Of a DNA stretch of 64,000 nt, positions 11,736 through 22,887 are shown piece by piece. Within the stretch, counting starts at the first letter, position 1. Each line of letters opens with the position of its first letter. Where the stretch lies: NCBI RefSeq assembly GCF_037893015.1, contig NC_133666.1:462234867-462298866 (forward strand), read 5' to 3'. This DNA comes from Macrotis lagotis. Taxonomy: Eukaryota; Chordata; Mammalia; Peramelemorphia; Peramelidae. The notes below the pieces were generated by a model. That model had not been told where the DNA came from. It worked only from the letters and a program-made list of their open reading frames with translations, and ran no database searches. The position numbers and the translations under genes are program-made.

Positions 11736-12779
11736 TCAGCTCTGGCCATTCCAAAAGGAACATTTGAAATTCCCTGGTTCATTGAAAGTCCATCTTTTTC
11801 CCTGGAAGAGGACATTCAGCCTTGCTGAGTAGTTCATTCTTGGTTGTATTCTAAGTTCTTTTGCCTTCTGGTATATTGTATTCCAAGCCCTACGAGCTTC
11901 CAATGTAGTTGCTGCTAAGTCCTGTGTGATCCTGAATGCAGCTCCACGATATTTGAACTGTGTCCTTCTGGCTGCTTGTAATATTTTCTCTTTGACTTGG
12001 GAGTTCTAGAACTTGGCTATAATATTCCTAGGGGTTGGTTTTTTGGGATCTCTTTCTCTGGGGGATTGGTGGATTCTCTCCATTTCTATTTTGTCCTCTG
12101 CTTCTAGAATATCAGGGAAATTTTCCTGATAGTAATTCTTTGAAAATGATGTCAAGGCTCTTTTCCTGATCATGACTTTCAGGTATTCCAATAATTTTTA
12201 AATTATCTTTCCTAAGTCTGTTTTCTATATCAGTTGTTTTTTCAATGAGATATTTCACATTTTCTTCTAATTTTTCATTTTTTTGGTTTTGAAGTATTGA
12301 TTCCTGATTTCTGGTAAATTCATCAATCTCCTTGAATTCTATTCTTTGTCTGAAGGATTTGTTCTCCTCAGAGAGTTTTCCTATCTCTTTTTCCATCTGT
12401 CCAATTTTGCGTTTTAAAGCATTCTTCTCCTCAATAACTTTTTGAACTGTTTTATCCATTTTACCTAAGCTGGATTTTAGCATGCTATTTTCTTCAGCAT
12501 TTTTTTGGATTTCCTTGACTAAGCTGCTGACTTCATTTTCATGTTTTTCCTGCATCTCTCTCCTTTCTTTTCCCAGTTTTTCTTCCAACACCCTCATTTG
12601 ATTTTCAAAGTCTTTTTTTCAGCTCTGTCATAGCCTGAGCCCAATTTCTGTTTTTTCTTGGAGTCTTTAGATGCAGTAGCTTGTGCTTCCTCATCTTCAG
12701 ACTGAGTATTTTGATCCTTCTTGGGCTCATTTGCAAAATATTTCTCAATAGTCTTCCTTCTGTTTCTCTGCTTGCTCAT
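11736..12779 (-). pseudogene. L1/HAL1 ORF1 (RNA-binding coiled-coil protein), broken
   Basis: ORF1 protein binds element RNA as a trimer in the cytoplasm. The start chosen is the ATG at 12779, MSKQRNRRKTIEKYFANEP, which matches the N-terminus of the other copies (22887 and 39654). A coiled coil follows, rich in K/E/L heptads (MRVLEEKLGKERREMQEKHE and onwards). Then come the RRM-like start NLKIIGIPES and the C-terminal domain with EMERIHQSPRERDPKK. The frame is broken by an extra A in an A run near 12620, by another extra A near 12119, and by a TAG at 12006-12008 where other copies have CAG-like sequence; a further one-base loss lies near 11770. Length would be about 347 codons, normal for this group. 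Confidence 0.8.
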
Positions 12780-13522
12780 TTTCCCAGCCTGGGCCTGGTT
12801 TGGGGTGCTTCCTGAGCTTTTGGGACACTCCCACAAGGGTCTTAGTGTGTGAGGCTCTGTCCTCACTCCTGGTCTGTGAATGACCATAAGCACCCCCCCT
12901 CTGCCACGGGGCTGAGTGGGGGGGCCTGCTGTTCTATGGGGGGGCCTAGGCTGCAATCAGGATCTGAATGTGGTCAGAGTCCCAGAGTCCTGTTCCAGGG
13001 GCAGAGGACCCAGCTCGCAGTTTCTCTTCACTCCCCTCCCTCAGCTCAATGGGCTCATGCCCTGGGGGCTCCTGCTTACCAGCTTTGCTTGCTTCTGTTT
13101 CTGGCTCTGGGCTGCAGAAAGACCAAGCTGCTCCCTGTGTGCCCTGAGGGCTGGGCTCCATGTGCTCACTCTGTCAGAGGTCCCCCGCTGTTCCCCCACT
13201 TTGTGCCTGGTGCTCCTCGGGGTGCAACTCAGGAGACTCCCCCGCTGCTGTGAGCTGAGACTCCCAGCGCCCTGGGGCTGCCTCCCGGAGGCTGAAGTTC
13301 TTTGGCTCTGACGAGCTACCCCTCTGGCAGACCACCCCTCCAACCCTGGGGAGCAGAGCCTTTCTGCTTTTTTCCAGGTTACCTTGAGTAGGAGAACTGC
13401 CTCACTGGGTCCCTTTGTGGGTTCTGTCTCTCAAAAGTTTAGTTAGAGTCCTTAGCTGATGAGTTTTATCAGAGAGCTCCTAAGACTGGATCCCTTCTTG
13501 TCACCATCTTGGCTCCGCCCCC
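12780..13522 (-). promoter_or_regulatory. GC-rich 5' UTR of HAL1-like element 1 (probable internal promoter region)
   Basis: This is the most GC-rich stretch in the window, with several CpGs, and sits directly upstream of ORF1. LINE-1 type elements carry their internal promoter here. Long frames on both strands at 12849-13343 come from the GC-rich composition and stop-poor sequence, not from genes. Promoter activity is inferred from the family only. Confidence 0.45.
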
Positions 13523-13536
13523 TCCATCCCATTTCT
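13523..13536 (+). repeat. Target site duplication, right copy (HAL1-like element 1)
   Basis: TCCATCCCATTTCT, partner of 10845-10858. Confidence 0.65.
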
Positions 13537-14484
13537 GATAGTAGAAGCTTAGGAGCACTATGATACAATGACTAGCCCATTTCTGGTTTGGGAGTATTAG
13601 AGGCTTAGTCTGCTCAGTGTAGAAATTTGCCTGAGCTCCTTGATCTGGATGACTATATGTTATTCTGGTTCTGAAAGGGAAGCAAGTTCTATTTTATTTT
13701 ATTCTTGTGTCTTTTTCATCCCCCTTTAGGTAAAGTTTCTAATGATTTATTATGAAGCATAGTACCCTGTTCTACTCTAATCCTTGAACCTAAATGGTTG
13801 GACCGGTCTAATTTAACCTGGCTCACAATATTTTCTGATTGATTTAATACTTCTGTGACCTAAGAGCTCATTGGCATGGTTACTTGCTTTCTCTTTTGCC
13901 ACAGATCATAACTGATTGATAGCCTTGGGCATTTTTTCCATTAATTCTGCAAATTAAAAAAAAACAGGAATAATAAAGGCTTTTATCTGTTTTCTTTAAT
14001 ATTTCATAAATACCAGTGCAAGACTTGGGCTATTATTTCTGTCTGGTTATATGAATGGCATAATTTCTTTTCTTGTAAGAGTCTTTGATGATAACATTCT
14101 TCAGCTTTCTTATACCCATTTGTCTTTCATTGCCCTTTGGATTTTCTGATTCTTTTGAGATTGTGGTATTCTATGATTCATTGTGATAGTATCACCAGGA
14201 GAATTTGAATGCTGACAACAAAAAATATGGACTTATACAGCAGTGATCAGATTGAGATCACGAACAATATAAATATTTTGTCCCATTTGTCCTATGATTC
14301 ACTTTTATATAACATCACAAGGATAATATTAGCAGTGAAAAAAACAAAAATGGATCATCACAGCAATGAGTGATTTTAGATCATTAAATATATAAAATAT
14401 ATTTCCATTCCCCAAAAAAAGATTCATCCATAAGACATAATACTGTTAGGTAAATTCCAAAGTCTATGAATAGTTGAGCCAAAA
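13537..14484. other. Unassigned AT-rich sequence
   Basis: No gene, RNA or repeat was recognised. It has short A/T runs and no coding signal. Confidence 0.4.
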
Positions 14485-15245
14485 GGTGGTCATTAGTCAT
14501 TTGAGATCATCTTGAAAGGATGTAATGATTAGAGTATGTTAACAATCAACTGTGGACCCTAGACTGCTCCATATTTTCTCAAGATTTGGATAAAGGCAGA
14601 GATGATATACTAAGTTTACTGATGGCACAAATCTATCCCTAAGAGGAATAGAAAATATATTGGATGATGTCAAGGTCCAGAAAGTTCTTAACAGGTTAAT
14701 AATACTGGAATAATTTTAGTAAAATGAAATATAATGGAGATGAATAAAAGTCTTACACTTGGAGGTCCAAACTATCAATTTCACAAGGACTAGTTGGAAG
14801 AGGTATGGCCAGATAGAAAACACTCTGGAGAGTATTTGATATGCCATAAGGGCTAGTATGATCTTTAGCTGTATTGAGTCTGTCTTGAGAAGATCAATGA
14901 AAGTAACTAGGAATATACAGACTGGTTGAAAGCAAACCAAAATGGGACATGATAGCTGTTTTTTATTCAACTATATGAAGGACTGTCACATGAAAAAAAG
15001 GATTAGAATTACTCTCCTTGTTGCTAAAGGGAGGATCTTAAAGTAAAGAATGGGAGTTTGCAAAGAGACAAATTTTGACAAAATCAGAAAAAAAATCTCC
15101 CAACAAACAGAATTTTGTAAACATGAAATGGATGGTAGTGACATCCCAGTCCCTGGAATTCTTCAAGCAAATATTAAATAACCACAGAAAGTATTTTGTT
15201 CAGGTTTGGTGTGAAGCAGATTTTCTCTAATGGCCATCCTAACCC
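14485..15245 (+). repeat. CR1/L3 LINE, 3' half of ORF2, sense, decayed
   Basis: The block follows the C-terminal half of CR1/L3 ORF2. Near 14620 it reads tgatggcacaaatctatccc (family: DGTKL). Near 14750 comes agtcttacacttggaggtcc (family: KVLHLG). Near 14945 comes gggacatgatagctg (family: GDMIAVF), followed by ggactgtcacatg (family: KGCHM). Near 15158 it has ctggaattcttcaagcaaat (SLEFFKQ). Stops and shifts are scattered throughout. It ends at an A run near 15262. Confidence 0.7.
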
Positions 15246-15367
15246 TGAGACTGATTTGGTAAAAAAAAAAAAAAAGTATTTAAAAATATAACAAGACTTT
15301 CAAAATCCCATGTTTAAAAGAAAATCAGTAACTTTTTAATGAAATTAAAAAACAGCATTCTTTTGTA

Positions 15368-15560
15368 CCGGAGGTCTTTGTGTTGAGTCAGGAAAAACTA
15401 AATATGAAGCCTAACTCTCACATTTATTGTTTGTGAGACAGAGGACAAGTCATTTTATGTCTCTGAATTCCAGTTTGCTTCTCTACAAGATGCAGATAGT
15501 ATATCTATTGGACCCAACATCAGGATGGTTGTGAGGCTCAAATGACATGTTTTAAAGCTA
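15368..15560 (+). repeat. MIR-type SINE, sense, diverged
   Basis: The order is tgttgagtcaggaaaaacta (head), gtttgtgagacagaggacaagtc, tctctgaattccagtttgc, ctacaagatgcagatagtat, then atggttgtgaggctcaaatga. This is the MIR core and 3' region. Confidence 0.6.
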
Positions 15561-15594
15561 TTTTTCAAACTTTCAAGATCTGTATCAGCATCAT

Positions 15595-15905
15595 TTATCA
15601 ATTAATATAATTCAATTTCATAAACATTTTTAATCACCTATATTGTGTGGCAAGTATGATGCTAGACACTAGGGATACAATAGCAAAATATAAATAGCCC
15701 CTGCTATCAAGAAATTTACAAATTAGTATACTTATCATGTTTGATGTTATTATTATTGCACTTTTTATTTATTGATCTCTCTCTCTCCAAAATAGGCTCC
15801 ATCACAATGAATGATTGATTGAACCACATTTCTTAAGCATCTGTTCTGAGTTAGATACAGTGCTGAGAGCTGAAGATGCAAAAAGTGGTTAAGACATTCC
15901 CTGCT
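15595..15905 (-). repeat. L2 3' ends, antisense, two adjacent pieces
   Basis: At 15605-15730 the plus strand reads ttcataaacatttttaatca, then aagtatgatgctagacacta and ctatcaagaaatttacaaat. At 15805-15905 it reads ttgattgaaccacatttctt, gatacagtgctgagagctga and agacattccctgctcagaga. Each is a reversed L2 tail. The second may continue at 16725-16840 beyond an insertion. Confidence 0.55.
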
Positions 15906-16330
15906 CAGAGACTAACAAAAACTACAAGAAACAGGCTGAATCCAAGGGGAAGTAAAAGGTCAGCAAAACAGAGTGAGAATAGGGAGGAGAAAAAAAAAAA
16001 TGAAGGACAATAGTGGGAAGAGAAATTCTGAGAAGGAGGGAAAGAAAAAGACTTTGGAGGAAAAGAGTATAGCAGTGATGCAGAGAAGGAAATGAAAAAA
16101 GTTTTAGTGAGGCCAAGTAGAACAGATGACAGGAAGAAGGGAATCTAAAATTTTGAGAAGTAAAGATGAGGAAGAAAAGATAGGAAGGACCAAGAAGAAG
16201 GAGGCCAATAAGGGGTGTGTACCATGCTCTTCCACTTCCTCACAGGATAGTTGTCCAGAAACCAAATCAGGAAAAGTGAGACATGAGGCATAGGAATGCT
16301 GGGGGAAGGGTTGAGAGGATAAGAAGGAAA
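15906..16330 (+). repeat. Purine-rich (GA) stretch
   Basis: The plus strand is strongly A/G-biased for about 400 bp, giving a spurious serine/phenylalanine/leucine-rich frame on the other strand (16116-15922). It may be low-complexity expansion or the decayed interior of the flanking L2. Confidence 0.5.
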
Positions 16331-16334
16331 TATA

Positions 16335-16700
16335 TGGCTTTTAAATTATTTGTATTGATAACTTTTGTTTTTATGTCTATTTCTATTCCAAATGTATCCC
16401 ACTCCTCCCTACTAATACTTTGAAACAAAGAACAGGAAATGTGGGTAGAAGGAAAGACAGTTTGGAAAAACTAACCCAACACATCAGTGGTCCAACAGTA
16501 TATATATAATGTGTCACTCATCTCAGCAAAAAAGGGAGGGAAGTATGTTTTCTCCTATGTTCTCCTGGGACAAATTTGGTCATATAATTATGTAACCTTC
16601 CATTTCACTTTTGTTGTTGATCTTTCCTATATTGTTGTAGTCAGTTGGGTTCATTATTTTACTTCTCTATCAATTCATATAAATGTATATTTCTCTTTAT
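16335..16700 (-). repeat. L1-family 3'-UTR-like segment, antisense
   Basis: The plus strand reads like a reversed marsupial L1 3' end: tgtttttatgtctatttcta, then ctcctccctactaat, gaagtatgttttctcctatg, ttctcctgggacaaatttgg and caattcatataaatg. It appears to sit inside the L2 that flanks it. The identification is by recollected motif order only. Confidence 0.4.
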
Positions 16701-16724
16701 TCTTCAAAAAAAGAAAAAGAAAAA

Positions 16725-16840
16725 TAGTTCCTGCTCTCAAGGAGCTTACAGTCTAATGGGGAAGACATAATGCAACTAAATATTTTAAAAGTAAGTAATA
16801 TAGAGAATAAATAGGAAATGATTAATAAAAGAAAATCACA
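16725..16840 (-). repeat. L2 3' region, antisense
   Basis: gttcctgctctcaaggagct followed by tacagtctaatggggaagac is the standard reversed L2 3' block, here well preserved. Confidence 0.65.
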
Positions 16841-16861
16841 AAATTATAAAATTATAAGAAC

Positions 16862-17095
16862 TATAGGAGGTAGCTAGTGACTCAGAGAGCAGGTTCTGGA
16901 ATCAAAAGGACCAAATTCAAATCTGACTTCAAACACTTATTATCTGTGAAGCCATAGGCAAGTCACTTTCAGTTGGCCTTAATTCACTGCAGGAGAAGCC
17001 TCTTTGTCAAGAAGTATCTTTGTCAAGAAAAGTCCATGGATAGTATGGTCCACAGGATACATAAAGTTAGGAATAGCAATAACAACAAACTAAAA
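16862..17095 (+). repeat. tRNA-derived SINE (MAR1 type)
   Basis: The head is gaggtagctagtgactcaga, the B-box-like part aattcaaatctgacttcaaa. Then come aggcaagtcactttcagttg and a tail part tctttgtcaagaaaagtcca. It ends near aataacaacaaac. The tail type points to RTE mobilisation. Confidence 0.65.
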
Positions 17096-17354
17096 TTATG
17101 ATCTACATTCTTTTATTCACTCTTTCCTCTTATTTAACATTATATATACTCTCATATATTTTATCCCACCAGAAAAAATTAGACCATGATTTATTTCTGA
17201 AGGTCCACGTTATCTTGATGAAATTCACTCCTTCCTCATCTTGGCCTCTCAACATTTTTATTTTCCTTCATGACTGAGCAAAAGTTTCATAAAGCTTCCC
17301 TGATACCCCAATGATAATTTTTTCTTCCTTTTCAAATTACTTTCCATGTAATTA

Positions 17355-17605
17355 ACTGATGTAGAGAGAGGTCAAGACTTAAGAGTCAGAAAAACCTGAG
17401 TTTCAATCCTGTCTCAGATACTTACTAGCTGAGTAACCATGGGCAAATAACTTTTTCATTCTCAGTCTCCTAATTTATAAAATGAGAATAATAACTTGAG
17501 GGGATTGTTATGAGAAACAAATGAGTTAAAATAAGAAATCTTAAAGTACTATATAAAATGTTAGCTATTATTACTATTATTGTTATTATTATTGCTATAT
17601 CTGTA
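17355..17605 (+). repeat. MIR/THER1-type CORE-SINE, nearly complete, sense
   Basis: All parts are in order: a head with aagagtcagaaaaacctgag, tttcaatcctgtctcagata, cttactagctgagtaaccat, gggcaaataactttttc, aatttataaaatgagaataa, ttgttatgagaaacaaatga and a 3' tttagctattattactatta with (TTA)n. It is the best preserved MIR-like copy here. Confidence 0.75.
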
Positions 17606-17789
17606 TCCATATCATATCCCACCTTCCACTCCTGGTAAAATATACACTCCTTGTGATGGGGTTGGCATAAAAAAGCAACAAGACACACATGGGATATGTT
17701 ATGGAGAGGCTGTTACCAGGAAAAAAACATCATTTCTAATAATAATTCAGACAAATAAAGTAAGATGTCAATAATTTAAGTAATATTTA

Positions 17790-18245
17790 TGGTTAATAGG
17801 TAGGTAAACCAATATAATTTTTAAAATGACAATTTTATCTAACTAATTGATTTATTCAATGTCATTTCAATTAATTTACTAAAAATTTATTTTACTGAGT
17901 TAGAAACCATTAACAAAGTTCTGGAAGAACAAAAGGTTAAGACATTTTAAAGAAATCATGGGGAAAAGATATAAAGGAAATAGACTTTGTGTTATCAGAC
18001 CTTAAACTGTATTATGATGAAAAGCATTATTGAAGTGTAAAAAGGATAATTTTAAATTGTCTAAATTAAAATTTTCCTGCATAACTAAAACCAATATAGG
18101 CCAAGAATAGAAGAAATGTAGAAAATTGGGGAGCATCTTTCATATACAATCTCTAAGATAAGATGTGATTGAGTTGGAATATTGCTGTGGTGTAGAAAAT
18201 GATGAGCTGGTTGATTTAGAAAAATATAGAAAGACTTAGACATAT
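17790..18245 (+). repeat. L1 ORF2 C-terminal fragment plus 3' region, sense, internally deleted
   Basis: aatgacaattttatctaact near 17826 matches the MTIL block that 26521-26540 also encodes. It is followed by ttctggaagaacaaaaggtt (family: WKNKR). The stretch 18168-18240 resembles the L1 3' sequence around a gaatattgctgtggtg / aaatgatgagctggttgatt block. About 1 kb normally between them is missing. Confidence 0.5.
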
Positions 18246-19037
18246 GAAAGAAGATGATATCCATCTTCCAAGAACAGATAACAGTTTTCCATATATGTAT
18301 ATAGTGTATATATTCATATATATCTATGTTTGGAGACATCCTTGTATATGTAAAAATATCCACCTTTAGCTATAGTCTTCTTTGGGGGAAAAGGAAGAAA
18401 GAAAAACAGGAAACAAAATAAAACCAACAAGGCAGCAAGGAAAATCAGGGTAATTTTGAAAACAATGTGCTAGAGAGACACTGGGGCAGAGCCAAGATGG
18501 CAGCCTGAAGCTAACATTCTTCCAGAGCTTTCCTCTACCAAAGATGCATGAAGTCTCTACTCTAACATTCACACTACAGATCCCACCAAAAAAAAGAGAA
18601 GATACAAAGAAGTTTTCAACTATAGACATTGTGGAGCATCTTCAGGGAAGGTCTGCCTCTTTGGCTGGAAAAGGAAAAGTAAACTCCAGGAGGCAGGAAA
18701 GTGGGAAAGCCAGCAGGAGGCTCTTAGCTACAGTGCAATCCAGGTCCTGACAGACTAACAATATCAGAGGTCTTGGCAGCTAGATAGCAAGCCAACAAGG
18801 GAAAATCTCAACCGCAAACAAAGTCTGACCCCTGAAAACACCAGGTAAAAGACAGGACTGGGTCAGGAACAAACCATTGTTAATTCAGAACCTGGACATA
18901 TTCAGCAAAAAATCTCTGCAAAGGCAAAGCCTGCACTACATAGGCAACATCTTGGCCAATGGCAATCCAGGGATCAGACCCCAGTCCAAGCAAAGAAAAA
19001 CTCCCTGTACTCCAGGAATAGAACTAAAACAACAAAG

Positions 19038-19990
19038 ATGAACAAAATATCTAAAAGAGTGCTCATGATAGAAAACTACTTTACAGACAAAAATGATAGC
19101 AATACCATGTCTGAAGAAGAAAACAGTGAAAAATCACTCACAGGGTAAGTACCAAAAGAATCTATGAATTGGACTCAAATATAAAAGTTCATCAAAGAAC
19201 TTAAAAACCAAAGAAGAGAGGAAGAATAAAAATGGAAAAAAAGAAATGAAGGTCATGCAGGAAAATTAGGAAAATTGACCAAAGAAATCAACTCTGTTAA
19301 AAGTAAAAAGGAAACACAGAAGCTATTTGAAGAAAATAAAACCCTAAAAATTAGAATTGAACAAATAGAAACCAATGAATCTACAAGACTACAAAAATAA
19401 AAAGACTGAAAAAAATTTTAAAAAAATGTAAAGTACCTTTTAGGGAAAGAATGACCTGGAAAATGGATTCAGGAGAGACAATCTATGAATCATCGGAAAG
19501 CCTGAAACAAACAAACAAAAGAAAACTGGAAACATCTTGCAGGAAATTATAAGGGAAAACTTTCCAAATCTACCAGAACAACATAACAATATAACTATTG
19601 AAAGAATCCACAGAACCCCTCCAGAAAGAGAACCAGAATAAAAACTCCAAAGGCTGTAATAGACAAATTCCAGAACCCTCAAATAAAGCAGAGAATATTG
19701 CAAGCAGCAAAAAGAAAACAATTCTAATACAAAGGAAACAGAATCAGACTCAACAGGACCTATCAGCCTCAACATTGAAGGATGGGAAGACCTAGAATAG
19801 CATATTTTGGGCAGCAAAGGACCTGGGATTACAATCCAGAATATACTACCCTGCAAAATTCAGCATGTACTGTCAGGGGAAAAGATGGGTGTTCAATGAA
19901 ATAGAGGACATCCAAAATTTCCCCTTCACAGAGAATTAAATCACAAAATACACAACTCAAGAGTTGCATTACAAAAAAGGTAAATGGAAA
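19038..19990 (+). pseudogene. L1 ORF1, sense, multiply broken
   Basis: The ATG at 19038 opens MNKISKRVLMIENYFTDKND, parallel to the N-termini of the other ORF1 copies. Then come a coiled-coil remnant (KKETQKLFEENKTLKIRIEQ), a C-terminal domain piece (KAVIDKFQNPQIKQRILQAA) and a tail that includes PEYTTLQNSACTVRGKDG. Numerous stops and shifts lie within it (for example TAA after SLTG and others around 19370-19420), so no RNA-binding protein could be made. Confidence 0.7.
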
Positions 19991-20459
19991 GGGGAAGAGA
20001 AAAAAGCAATATAAAACAAATGTTGGTCAAGACCATCAAAGTGTATACAACCCAAGGGAAGACATAACACTGCTAGAACTTTACTTCTCTTAGGATAATT
20101 AAAGGGTAGAATATAATTGAAGAAAATGAACCTAAAGGATATGGGTATAATTAGATCTTATCTCTTCATTGAAGAGTTACAAAATGACATCACTATGTTT
20201 GAGACAAAAAGGCCTGTAGAAAAGCAGGGGTGTTAACTTTAACCTTAAATGTCTCATTATCTTTGTCCCACTTTAATTCTGCTGTGCTGAGCACCTTGTC
20301 TAATGAGAGCTTCATAAACTGCAAGGTCCTGAGTCAGTGTCTCTATAATTTACAATCATTTGTAAAGTTCTCAGGTGAGAATTCCAGAGCTTCCTAGTAC
20401 TTAGAGATCATTAAGATTCTTGCAGTTAATTCAATCAGGGTTTGACTTAAACTGTGCTA

Positions 20460-20741
20460 CACTTATGAAGGGGTTAAATACCCTGGATGGGGGGGGGGGG
20501 GTAAAATAGGAGAGAGAGCAAGCCTTTTTTCACTTAACAAGGTGTTAAGTACCCTGGGTGGGGAGGGGAGAGGTAAAGTATGAAAAAAACAGGCCATGCT
20601 TCATTTAAAAAGGAGTTAAGGACCCTGGGTGAGGATGGGGGGGGTAGTGGGAGAGAGAATAGGCCTTGCTTCAATTAACAAGGGATTAAGTCCCTGGATG
20701 GAGAGAAGGTAATGTATGAGAGAAAATAGCCCTGGGGGGAA
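20460..20741 (+). repeat. Minisatellite, four ~71-bp units, in the L1 spacer
   Basis: Units start at 20460, 20531, 20602 and 20672. Each runs cactta/cattta/caatta, an aaggNgttaag motif, accctgg, a G-rich run, a gagagaa segment and a gccttgctt-like end. Period is 70-71 bp. The G runs vary in length (14 G at about 20488-20501). It is not present in the other L1 copies at the corresponding place as far as I can see. Confidence 0.75.
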
Positions 20742-20917
20742 GGGGAACAAATAGTTCAAGAAATGATAGAGCTTTAAATGATACTTTGGTTCATGAGGAG
20801 GATTGTTTGTACTTAGAAGATACTTTTTTATTTTAACATTTTATTTGCTTTCCAATTATATACAATAATAATGTGTACCCATCATTTTTTGCAAGGCTCT
20901 GAATTCTACAATTTTCC

Positions 20918-20955
20918 CCCCCCCCTCCCTTCCTTCCCCCCCCCCCCCCCCCGCC
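20918..20955 (+). repeat. Poly-C / CCTT low-complexity tract
   Basis: A C run, a cctcccttccttcc interruption, then a further run of about 17 C lies in the 3' region of HAL1-like element 2. On the element's sense strand this is a G-rich tract, as is common near L1 3' ends. Confidence 0.8.
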
Positions 20956-21857
20956 ACAGAAGCCTGACAGTCTCTACATTGTTTCCATGGCGTACATTGA
21001 TGTAAATTGAATGTTATAAGAGTAAACATAAGAATAAACATAACCCCCCCCACAAGAAGATGAGAAATCTCAAGAAGAGAGAGAGAAAAAAAATGTACTT
21101 CAGTCTGTGTTCAGATTTCAATGGCTCTGTCTCTGGGGTGAGTTGCTTTCTTTATCATAAGTCCACCAGAGAAGTTGATTCAATATTTTTCCCTCAGTTG
21201 CTATTACTAGCTGTACCTTCACTCTATTTCTCCCCATTCTCAATTATTGTATTCTCTCCTTTCATCCTGGCCCTCTCCAAAAGTGTGTTGAATCTGAGTA
21301 CCTTCTCCCATAACCTTCCCTCTCTTCTATCACCTATTCCCCACCTTCCCTCCCCCATTCCCCCTTATCCCATCCCTTTCCTCCCATCCTTCTCCAGGTC
21401 AAGATAGATTTTCTCACCCTATTAAGTGTATATGTCATTTCCTCCCTGAGCCATTTCCAATGAGAATGAAGGCTCACTCATTCCTCGTTGCCTTCTCCCC
21501 TGCCCCTCCACTCCATTGAAAAAGCTTTTTCCTTGATTCATATGTGAAATCTCTCAGCTTCTTCTTCATCTCCTGTTCCTTCCTCCCAGTACTTTCCCCC
21601 ATCTTCCACTGACTCCATCACTTTACCACATGATACCATTATATTCCATTCCTTCCTATTTCCTCTCTCTATATATGTTCCTTCTAACAGCTCTTATAAA
21701 TGAGAAAGTTCATACGAGTTATCAATATCTTCTTCCCGTGCAGGAATACAAACAGTTCAACATCATCAAGTTCCTCATAATTAGTCCCTCTCTTCCACTC
21801 CCTCTATGGTTCACCAGAGTCCTGTACTTGGAAATCAAACTTTCTGTTCAGCTCTGG

Positions 21858-22887
21858 TCATCTCAATAGGAAAGTTTGAAAGTGCCCTGTTTCACTGCAA
21901 GTCCATCTTTTCCCCTGAAAGAGGATGTTCAGTTTTGCTGGGGAGGTGATTCTCAGTTGTAAACCAAGATCTTTTTCCTTCCGGAATATCATATTCCAAT
22001 CCCTATGAGTCCTTAATGTAGATGTTGCCAGATCCTGTATAATCATGACTATGGAGTCTTGATAGTTGAATTGTTTGTTTCTGGCAGATTTTAGAATTTT
22101 CTCTTTGATTTGGAGTTTGGAATTTGGCTATAAAATTCCTGGAAGTTTTTCTTTTGGTATCTCTTTCAGGAGGTGACCAGTAAATTCTCTCAATTTCTAT
22201 TTTACCCTCAGTTTCTAGGATCTCAGGGAAATTTTGTTGTATTATTTCTTAAAAAATGAATTCTAGGCTTTTCTCCTGGTCCTGGCTTTCAGATAGCCCA
22301 ATAATTTTTCAATTATTTCTTCTGGATCTGTTTTCGAGTTCGGTTGTTTTTCCAATGAGATATTTCACATTTTCTTCTAATATTTGACTTTTTTTGGCAG
22401 AGTTTTATTTCTTCCTGCTTTCTTGCAAAGTCATCAGCTTCCTTTAGTTCCATTTTGCATTTGAAGGATTTATTTTCTTCAGAGAGCTTTTTTATCTCCT
22501 TTTCCAGCTGGCCAATTCTGCTTTTTAAGGCATTCTTCTCTTCATTTGTCTTTTGTTTTGCATTTTTTCCATTAGGCCTAAACTGGTTTTTAACATATTA
22601 TTTTTTTCAATATTTTTTTTATATCTTTCACCAAGTTTTTGATTTGGTTTTCATGATTTTTCTACACTGTTCTCATTTCTCCTCCCAATTTTTCCTCCAT
22701 CTCCCTTAATTGCTTTTCAAAGTCTATTTTTGAGCTCATCCATAGTCTGAGCCCATCTTCTATTTCTCTTGGAGGTTTTGGATATGGAAGCTTCAATTTT
22801 GTCATCATCTGAGTATGTGTTTTGATCTTTCATGAGACTAAAGTAATTCTCTATGGTCAGATTCTTCTTTTTCTGTTGTTTACTCAT
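21858..22887 (-). pseudogene. L1/HAL1 ORF1 of element 2, broken
   Basis: The start chosen is the ATG at 22887, MSKQQKKKNLTIENYFSLMK, the family N-terminus. The coiled-coil part carries several stops. The C-terminal domain is readable as IERIYWSPPERDTKRKTSRN, then MIIQDLATSTLRTHRDWNMI, and LNILFQGKRWTCSETGHFQT just before the TGA at 21858-21860, where HAL1-like element 3 also ends. It is inactive. Confidence 0.75.

Larger units (their letters stand above)
10859..13522 (-). mobile_element. HAL1-like (ORF2-less L1) element 1, antisense, apparently tailless
   Basis: The 5' end, on the right, begins with the L1 signature GGGGGCGGAGCCAAGATGG read on the minus strand. A GC-rich 5' UTR (about 12780-13522), an ORF1 region (12779 to about 11736) and about 880 bp of CT-rich 3' sequence follow. 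There is no trace of ORF2. ORF1 followed directly by 3' UTR is the architecture known for HAL1 (half-L1) elements, which depend on L1 enzymes in trans. It carries a SINE-like block at 11045-11185. The left end lacks the T run expected of an antisense poly(A) tail, although a 14-bp target duplication brackets it. The copy is inactive. Confidence 0.75.
18480..20825 (+). mobile_element. L1 LINE, sense, 5' part (5' UTR, ORF1, spacer)
   Basis: It begins with the L1 signature ggggcagagccaagatggca at 18482. A 5' UTR of about 550 bp, an ORF1 region (19038 to about 19990) and a spacer containing a minisatellite (20460-20741) follow. The element resumes at 23567 after an antisense HAL1-like insertion. 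Without that insertion the L1 spans about 7.0 kb. A weak candidate target duplication is gaaaacaatgtgctag at 18458-18473 versus an aaaacaaatgtatag at about 28263-28278. Confidence 0.75.

Noticed and set aside
12849-13343. Long frames on both strands (up to 134 codons) suggesting a gene
   Set aside because: They lie in the GC-rich 5' UTR of HAL1-like element 1, overlap each other in several frames, are rich in P/S/G/L and have no domain. GC-rich DNA is poor in stops.
15922-16116. 64-codon minus-strand serine/leucine-rich frame
   Set aside because: It is an artefact of the purine-rich stretch on the plus strand.
3053-17095. Possible tRNA genes suggested by A-box and B-box-like sequence
   Set aside because: These are the tRNA-derived heads of SINEs: they have SINE bodies and tails, and no cloverleaf can be closed.
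19440-19856. 138-codon minus-strand frame
   Set aside because: It is the opposite-strand shadow of the L1 ORF1 at 19038-19990.
21060-21407. 115-codon frame rich in S/P/F/L
   Set aside because: It comes from the CT-rich 3' region of HAL1-like element 2; low-complexity composition and no domain.
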